Shown here one piece after another: positions 1 through 4,007 of a stretch of DNA of 6,548 nucleotides; the stretch's first letter is position 1, and each line of letters begins with the position of its first letter. The position numbers and the translations under genes are program-made. Location: the NCBI GenBank assembly GCA_020630835.1, contig JAHDIL010000011.1:6103-12650 (forward strand), given 5' to 3'. The notes beneath the pieces are model-generated. The model searched no databases, was not told the DNA's origin, and worked only from the letters and a program-made list of their open reading frames with translations. The stretch comes from Verrucomicrobiota bacterium (GTDB lineage Bacteria; Verrucomicrobiota; Verrucomicrobiia; Verrucomicrobiales; DEV007).

Positions 1-792
1 GGATGCCGGGCCTTTTAAAACCATGTCTCGCATCATCGTGCCGGTGCTGTTGACTAGACCTGAGACATTGCCCTCGATGGACCTGAGCCACGTCTGAAAG
101 TCAGAATTGACGATCTGTGGTAGGTTGAGTGGTCGAGTTGTGTCGTGAAATGCATGGGCCATTAGTGCGAGAGAGATCATGCCACTGTTTGAGCGATTGG
201 GGTGCGTGTGGCCGAATTTGAAAAATCCCCACTCAGGCTTTTGGCCTATGTCATTCCATCCTCCTGGTGCAGTGAGCGCCTGCCGGATGGTATCAAAGTT
301 GAGTTCCCCATAACGCTCAGAAAATGCTTGGAAGCGCTGGTCCCACATGACGAACACCATCGGCGTGAGAGCCAAGGCTTCAGCTCGACTGATTGGGTTT
401 GGCTTGTGGCGTAGCGCCCACTCCGATTCAAAGACTCCTCGAAAAGCCGAGCTAGCTGGGCTCCAGACGTGCACGCTGTTCTTCGGCTCCACGGTAGCTC
501 GAGCGCCTTCCATCGACCCATAGGGAAGGAGGGAAATTTTTATATTCTGACCAGATTTGGTCTGGCCAAACAGTTCGGCGGCGGCTTGTAACCAGCGTTT
601 TTTTTCGGTGCCGTATGCGATGCGAAGCTCGACCTCGCCTCTTGATGGAGTTGAGGAGGTTGGCGTTGTAGGATTGCTAGTAGAATCAGGTCCTGAGTTG
701 GTGAAGAGCCAAAATGCGCCCGCGCCAAGCACGGCCAGAAAAAACACCATAAACAGCTTTCCAAGGATTGTTAGTCGAGGTGTATCACTCAT
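1..792 (-). CDS. Membrane-anchored solute-binding-like protein, paralog of its upstream neighbour (C-terminus beyond the window)
   Basis: This open frame starts at the ATG at 792 and stays open to the window edge, giving 264 residues without a stop. Residues 7-30 form one hydrophobic segment after a short polar start and have no lipobox, so I infer an uncleaved inner-membrane anchor with the rest in the periplasm. A Ser/Thr/Pro-rich linker (about 31-52) follows. The body matches the neighbouring 565-residue protein block by block: YGTEKKRW (60-67) against YGSEKDKW, SPASSAF (111-117) against SPASAAF, LTPMVFVMWD against LSPVVIGMWQ, and WGxFxFGHTHPxxSNSG (188-204). This is a periplasmic binding-protein-like domain (SBP_bac_11 type, by resemblance). 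Whether a VWA domain follows, as in the paralog, cannot be seen here. The gene lies 24 bp after the paralog's stop, so the two are probably co-transcribed. No Shine-Dalgarno precedes the ATG. The ligand is unknown. Confidence 0.85.
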   Translation of the reverse strand, partial: MSDTPRLTILGKLFMVFFLAVLGAGAFWLFTNSGPDSTSNPTTPTSSTPSRGEVELRIAYGTEKKRWLQAAAELFGQTKSGQNIKISLLPYGSMEGARATVEPKNSVHVWSPASSAFRGVFESEWALRHKPNPISRAEALALTPMVFVMWDQRFQAFSERYGELNFDTIRQALTAPGGWNDIGQKPEWGFFKFGHTHPNRSNSGMISLALMAHAFHDTTRPLNLPQIVNSDFQTWLRSIEGNVSGLVNSTGTMMRDMVLKGPAS

Positions 793-816
793 AAATCTAT
801 AGGTAGTAAAGTTGCC

Positions 817-2514
817 CTAGAAGAAAGTGGAGATATCCCGAAAAATTTCTGAGATATTGCTGGTGTCTCCTTTGTAGAACTTCCCTTTAGAGTCTGCTGC
901 GATTGCTTTGAGCGTGGCTGTTTGGGCGTTGCTCCCATAGCCGATTGTAAAAATGCGAATGCCCCCAGATGACTCGTTCGTCGCTTGAATGCGTGAGCGC
1001 AATTCGGAGAGAGACAGCGCGCTGTGCGTATCAGTCCCATCTGTTAGAACAACGATTGCTGTGATGCGCTTATTTAGTTCGGTTTTCTGCAAGTTTGAGA
1101 ACGCTGAATCGATGGCGTCATAAAGGGCGGTCCCTCCATTAGCAAATAAGGAACGGACATGTTTCTGCATTGCCTCACGGTTTTTTTTAACCTGCTGATT
1201 TAGGCTTACTTCGGTGATTTCATCGCTAAACGAATAGAAGGAGAAGGTGTCCTCATCTCCAAGCTGAGATAGAAGCGCCCCTGCACCTACTTTTGCACTT
1301 TTCATCTTCTGCTGCTCTTGCATGCTGCCGGATACATCGAGCACGAGAGCAACGTTAGAGCGCTTTTTGTTTTCTTCCCATAGGCCGAGAATACGTTTCG
1401 CTACAGCCACGCTTGGGACTTCCAAAGTGGTCGCTGGTTGCATGGGGTTCACGCCAAATTCTTTCGAGAAGCGCTGGTCCAGTGCGATTGATACATCTGC
1501 TGGGCGAAACCCGAACTGCATCGCTTCTTCCTGCTGTTGCGCTTTTAGCAAGAACTCTATGTAGAGCTGCGCTGCCTCGCGATGCTCGGCCGTGACCCAC
1601 TCACGGTCAATGACCCCTACAGGATGGTCAGAGTAAAACGTGCCCTCTTTAGGGTAGATCGCAACGATGGGAAAGGGAAGGTTTTGCTTATCCCTACTCT
1701 CGATGATCATATTCTCATACAGAACCGCTGCGCTAAGGTAGCGAGGGCCGTTCTCGAACATCTTGCGTCCAAAGAAACCAGTTGATCTCCCATAGTGCAC
1801 AACTGATTCCTCGATTTCTCGGACATAGGTAGCTACAGCCGGAGTTTCAAGGTCCGAGAGAGTGAGGTTGCTCTGTTTACCAGCTGCCGCGTAGGCTTCG
1901 GCGAACAAGGAGATGATGCCGCTATTTGAATATCTTGGGTGGGTGTGACCAAAACGGAAATCACCCCACTGTGGATAGCCTTTCGCCGCCCATCCTTCGG
2001 GACTTTTTGCCAGAGCATGGATATCTGCCCACCCGAGCTTTTTTTCAGGCCAGCCTAGTGCCTCAGCCATCGGCTGCCACATCCCAATGACGACTGGAGA
2101 TAGGCACAACTCAGTTGTGTCACCGACAAGCGGGCGGCCCGATTTTGTTTGAGATTCGGCGTTGCCGAGCTCGATAAACGCTGCCGATGCTGGGCTGGTC
2201 AGATGGGGCTTGCGAGATTCAGTCAGAATCTCGTCGATACACTCTCCAGAACCCATGGGGTGGGTTTTGACGTAAATAGCCTTGCCAGATCCGAGTTTGA
2301 CTCTCTGATGATTAAACCGGTCGGTCACGCTTTGAATCCACTTGTCCTTTTCCGATCCATAGGTGAAATCGAGGACAATTGAGTTTCTGGCTGGTTTTGA
2401 GACAGTCCCACTTTGGTTAGTCGAGGGGGTTTCGCTGCAGGCAAAACTGAGAGCCAGAATGCCGCCGAAGCAAACGGTCAAAGAAAGAGATTTTGTGACA
2501 CTCATGCGGATCAT
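817..2514 (-). CDS. Exported substrate-binding protein with C-terminal VWA domain
   Basis: This complete gene encodes 565 residues. Residues 1-26 form a signal peptide ending in LSFAC; Cys26 could be a lipidated +1 cysteine, but Ser at -3 and Phe at -2 make the lipobox atypical. Residues 45-380 resemble an extracellular solute-binding domain, with YGSEKDKW at 52-59, SPAS at 107-110 and FGHTHPRYSNSG at 188-199. Residues 387-565 are a VWA domain with a full metal-ion-dependent adhesion site: DVSGS (Asp393, Ser395, Ser397), Thr462 in GGTALYDA and Asp492 in LTDGTD. Proteins with this fusion are annotated as substrate-binding and VWA domain-containing proteins; their ligand is generally unknown. 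The MIDAS suggests divalent-metal-dependent protein binding at the cell surface or in the periplasm. The gene is first in a pair with the paralog ending the window. ATG 2514 and ATG 2505 are both possible starts, and neither has a clear ribosome site; I keep 2514 as the longer one. Confidence 0.92.
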   Translation of the reverse strand: MIRMSVTKSLSLTVCFGGILALSFACSETPSTNQSGTVSKPARNSIVLDFTYGSEKDKWIQSVTDRFNHQRVKLGSGKAIYVKTHPMGSGECIDEILTESRKPHLTSPASAAFIELGNAESQTKSGRPLVGDTTELCLSPVVIGMWQPMAEALGWPEKKLGWADIHALAKSPEGWAAKGYPQWGDFRFGHTHPRYSNSGIISLFAEAYAAAGKQSNLTLSDLETPAVATYVREIEESVVHYGRSTGFFGRKMFENGPRYLSAAVLYENMIIESRDKQNLPFPIVAIYPKEGTFYSDHPVGVIDREWVTAEHREAAQLYIEFLLKAQQQEEAMQFGFRPADVSIALDQRFSKEFGVNPMQPATTLEVPSVAVAKRILGLWEENKKRSNVALVLDVSGSMQEQQKMKSAKVGAGALLSQLGDEDTFSFYSFSDEITEVSLNQQVKKNREAMQKHVRSLFANGGTALYDAIDSAFSNLQKTELNKRITAIVVLTDGTDTHSALSLSELRSRIQATNESSGGIRIFTIGYGSNAQTATLKAIAADSKGKFYKGDTSNISEIFRDISTFF

Positions 2515-2687
2515 AATGAGAGGTATTCAAGGACTGGATTGCAAGTAGAATATGAGCATAATCCTGAACTTTCGGCTCTTCCGAGAACGATTGGTAAGTG
2601 TCGGTTTTATCGCCCGTTTCAGGAATGTTGTAAAAGCAGATCGATTTTTGAATTATCGTGAGCCACTCCAATCAGGATTTGATCCTC

Positions 2688-2720
2688 TATAGGGATTAGG
2701 TAGGGGAGTTCAGCCCTATA
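2688..2720. repeat. Inverted repeat TATAGGG-N19-CCCTATA
   Basis: Two perfect 7-base arms (2688-2694 and 2714-2720) are separated by 19 bases. They lie near the middle of the divergent gap, so they could be an operator half-site pair or a weak hairpin. Arms this short can arise by chance in a gap of this size. No regulator gene is visible in the window. Confidence 0.35.
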
Positions 2721-2827
2721 AGAAGAAATTCGGGAGCTCCGAATCGCTCGGACAGAGCGTTGAGTCGTTCAGCGGTGCGTATAGGTGGAAAAAGGCCTTT
2801 GCGCTCCGGTTAATAGAGCTATGAGTC

Positions 2828-2855
2828 TTGACCCACGGGAAAAAGCGATTATCTA
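2828..2855 (+). promoter_or_regulatory. Weak candidate promoter for the selenoprotein gene
   Basis: TTGACC at 2828-2833 matches five of six bases of a -35 box. After a 16-base spacer, TATCTA at 2850-2855 matches only the first half of a -10 box. Transcription from it would begin at about the ATG at 2862, implying an almost leaderless message, so the call is doubtful. It is consistent with the absence of a Shine-Dalgarno sequence before this gene. Confidence 0.2.
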
Positions 2856-2861
2856 AAAACG

Positions 2862-3620
2862 ATGGCTAGTCTACCGCTTCCAAGGTCCCTGCACTTCTGC
2901 GGCAGAGTTGCCGGCATTTTCCTCAGCGGCGTTGTCCTCTTGGCGACGAGCGCACTCGTCGCAGATGAGACGACTCGCACATGGACCAGCTCGGACGGTT
3001 CGCGCACTTTTGAGGGAAAGTTCCGGTCCTTCAATCCTGAGAGGAAAGAAGCTGAAGTCATTGTTAATGGTCAGGCCGTCAAGTTTCCCATCGATCTTCT
3101 TTCCGCAGCTGATATCGCCTATATTGAAGAGCTCGCGCAAAACGATGAGCCGGTAGACCCGTCACATATCAAGGAGATCGTCGAGCAGACGTCACTTGGA
3201 GCTCAGATCCTTAAGGCCAAGCCTCACCGTTTTGATGGGCGACGTTACCGCCGTGCGGATTTAGTGAAAAGTCCGGAGTTCTACGTTCTTTATTACGCCG
3301 CATCTTGGTGACCGCCGTGCCGATCGTCTGCTCCACAGGTTGTGGACAGCTACACCAGACTCGTCGCCGAAAACCCAAAAATAGAGTGGATTCACGTTTC
3401 TCAGGACAGCTCTGAGAGTTCTGCCACCTCTTGGGCTAAGCAGGCAAACTTTCCCTGGATCACCCTCATGAGCGACAATGTAGGCCGCACCAATCTAATG
3501 GATCTTAAGACCAGCAATTCGGTTCCTCATTACATTCTCGCCGATAAAGAGGGGAATCTCATCGTCTCAGGGCAGACGGAAGTTTTCGCGAAAATTGCTG
3601 AGCTTACAAAAGGGGAATAG
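2862..3620 (+). CDS. Exported SHD1/thioredoxin-like selenoprotein with in-frame UGA (Sec150)
   Basis: Reading through the single in-frame TGA at 3309-3311 gives 252 residues. Residues 1-34 are a signal peptide with a likely cut after ALVA, so the product should be periplasmic or secreted. Residues 40-91 resemble an SHD1 domain (WTSSDGSRTFEGKF, then FPIDLLSAADIAYIEEL), common in exported Planctomycete and Verrucomicrobial proteins. From about 110 on is a thioredoxin-like domain of the tryparedoxin/nucleoredoxin type. It has LYYAASW before the active site U150-P-P-C153-R, Pro158 at the usual place in the following helix, a WIHVSQDSS strand, and the cis-proline Pro222 in SVPHYIL, ending at TAG. 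Relatives carry CPPC, so the UGA replaces the attacking cysteine. The likely role is thiol/disulfide exchange or reduction in the envelope; the substrate is unknown. The alternative is a Cys-to-stop nonsense mutation. I favour selenocysteine because the downstream half is intact and a SECIS-like hairpin follows. The TAG stop cannot be confused with Sec. Confidence 0.8.
3309..3311 (+). other. Putative selenocysteine codon (UGA) in UxxC redox motif
   Basis: TGA falls between TGG (Trp149) and CCG CCG TGC (Pro151, Pro152, Cys153). It is codon 150 of the frame starting at 2862, and the same frame continues for 102 further codons before TAG. Its position equals the N-terminal, nucleophilic cysteine of a thioredoxin-fold CxxC, the position most often replaced by selenocysteine in redox selenoproteins. 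Confidence 0.78.
3326..3360 (+). promoter_or_regulatory. Candidate bacterial SECIS element
   Basis: TCCACA (3332-3337) pairs perfectly with TGTGGA (3341-3346) around the loop GGT (3338-3340). GC at 3330-3331 can extend the stem with GC at 3349-3350 across a two-base bulge, or GTCTG at 3326-3330 can pair with CAGAC at 3356-3360. The loop begins 26 nt after the UGA. Bacterial SECIS elements lie within the coding region just 3' of the UGA, and their small apical loop starts with G; in E. coli fdhF the tip is A-GGUC-U, close to A-GGU-U here. The element would recruit SelB with Sec-tRNA. The hairpin lies in coding sequence without disturbing the expected protein pattern. Confidence 0.65.
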
Positions 3621-3784
3621 AAGAGCGGCAGATCCTACTCACCGCCTGCGTGGGCTATCCAAAAGAGAGCTGGCGAACGAGCTAGGTGACTTTCAGAGTA
3701 GCCGCGCCACAGTTAGACCGCACTCGGTCCGCGCAGATGCCGTTGAGGTGGCCGTCCCGCTAGGATTTTTTCCAATCAGTCTTT

Positions 3785-3814
3785 TGCGATTTACGCATTT
3801 TTGCGCTTAGCGCA
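3785..3814 (+). terminator. Weak candidate terminator: two small hairpins with a T-run
   Basis: TGCG-ATTTA-CGCA (3785-3797) is followed directly by five T residues (3798-3802). A second hairpin, TGCGC-TTA-GCGCA, follows at 3802-3814. The first stem is only 4 bp, so intrinsic termination would be inefficient. The position, 165 bp after the selenoprotein stop, is plausible for ending that transcript. Confidence 0.3.
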
Positions 3815-3943
3815 CGATGGCTTAGATCGGTGTCTAAAACCTCATATCGATAGCTGAAAACAAGTGGGTAGCGATTTCGCCTTGATGCCGATAAAAATGG
3901 CCGTTAGGTCAACGCCTTAGAGCGCTTGGGGGGGCAGCCAATG

Positions 3944-3959
3944 TGGCACATGCTCTGCT
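3944..3959 (+). promoter_or_regulatory. Candidate sigma-54 (RpoN) promoter for the polyketide synthase
   Basis: TGGCAC at 3944-3949, five bases, then CTGCT at 3955-3959 matches the -24/-12 consensus TGGCAC-N5-TTGCW at ten of eleven fixed positions. The essential GG (3945-3946) and GC (3957-3958) are exactly ten bases apart. Transcription would start near 3970, leaving a leader of about 38 nt before the ATG at 4008. Such promoters need an enhancer-binding activator; none is encoded in the window. Confidence 0.5.
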
Positions 3960-4007
3960 CTTGTGCCTGACTATTATTGTGCTAAAAAAGCCTTGGAATC
4001 ACTGCCT

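Larger units (their letters stand above)
2515..2861. other. Divergent intergenic region
   Basis: This 347-bp gap lies between the VWA gene (minus) and the selenoprotein gene (plus). Short open frames overlap it on both strands, but none shows a recognisable domain or a start signal. It contains several inverted repeats: AGGAT-TTG-ATCCT at 2674-2686, TATAGGG with CCCTATA at 2688-2720, and two overlapping, mutually exclusive small hairpins at 2738-2752 (TCCGA/TCGGA) and 2745-2759 (CGCTC/GAGCG). Promoters for both flanking genes must lie here if they are transcribed from nearby, but I can name only a weak candidate for the plus-strand gene. Confidence 0.6.
3621..4007. other. Intergenic region before the polyketide synthase
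   Basis: This 387-bp gap lies between the selenoprotein stop and the polyketide synthase start. One overlapping plus-strand frame (3595-3810) has no recognisable domain and is probably chance. The gap holds two small hairpins near 3785-3814 that could end the upstream transcript, and a sigma-54-type promoter candidate at 3944-3959. I see nothing else supportable in 3621-3784 or 3815-3943. Confidence 0.6.

Noticed and set aside
2417..2671. 84-residue minus-strand frame across the divergent gap
   Set aside because: It overlaps the signal-peptide end of the VWA gene in another frame and has no recognisable features.
3309..3311. TGA read as tryptophan under an alternative genetic code
   Set aside because: Trp is encoded by TGG throughout the window, including the codon just before. 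The family pattern at this place requires Cys or Sec, not Trp, and no other gene here contains an in-frame TGA.
3342..3620. A separate 92-residue thioredoxin-like gene starting at GTG 3342
   Set aside because: It lacks the first strand and active site of the fold, has no ribosome site, and its GTG lies inside the putative SECIS stem. It is the in-frame continuation of the gene starting at 2862.
2862..3620. Frameshifted pseudogene
   Set aside because: Both halves are in the same frame and no base needs to be added or removed. Only a single TGA intervenes, and it sits precisely at a redox-cysteine position. A nonsense mutation remains possible but is less likely.
3595..3810. 71-residue plus-strand open frame
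   Set aside because: It overlaps the end of the selenoprotein gene, its translation resembles no family, and it ends within the hairpin region. It is probably chance.
3961..3989. Sigma-70 promoter from TTGTGC or TATTAT before the polyketide synthase
   Set aside because: TATTAT at 3972-3977 has no -35 box at a suitable distance, and TTGTGC at 3961 has only an A-run where the -10 box should be. The sigma-54 match is better.
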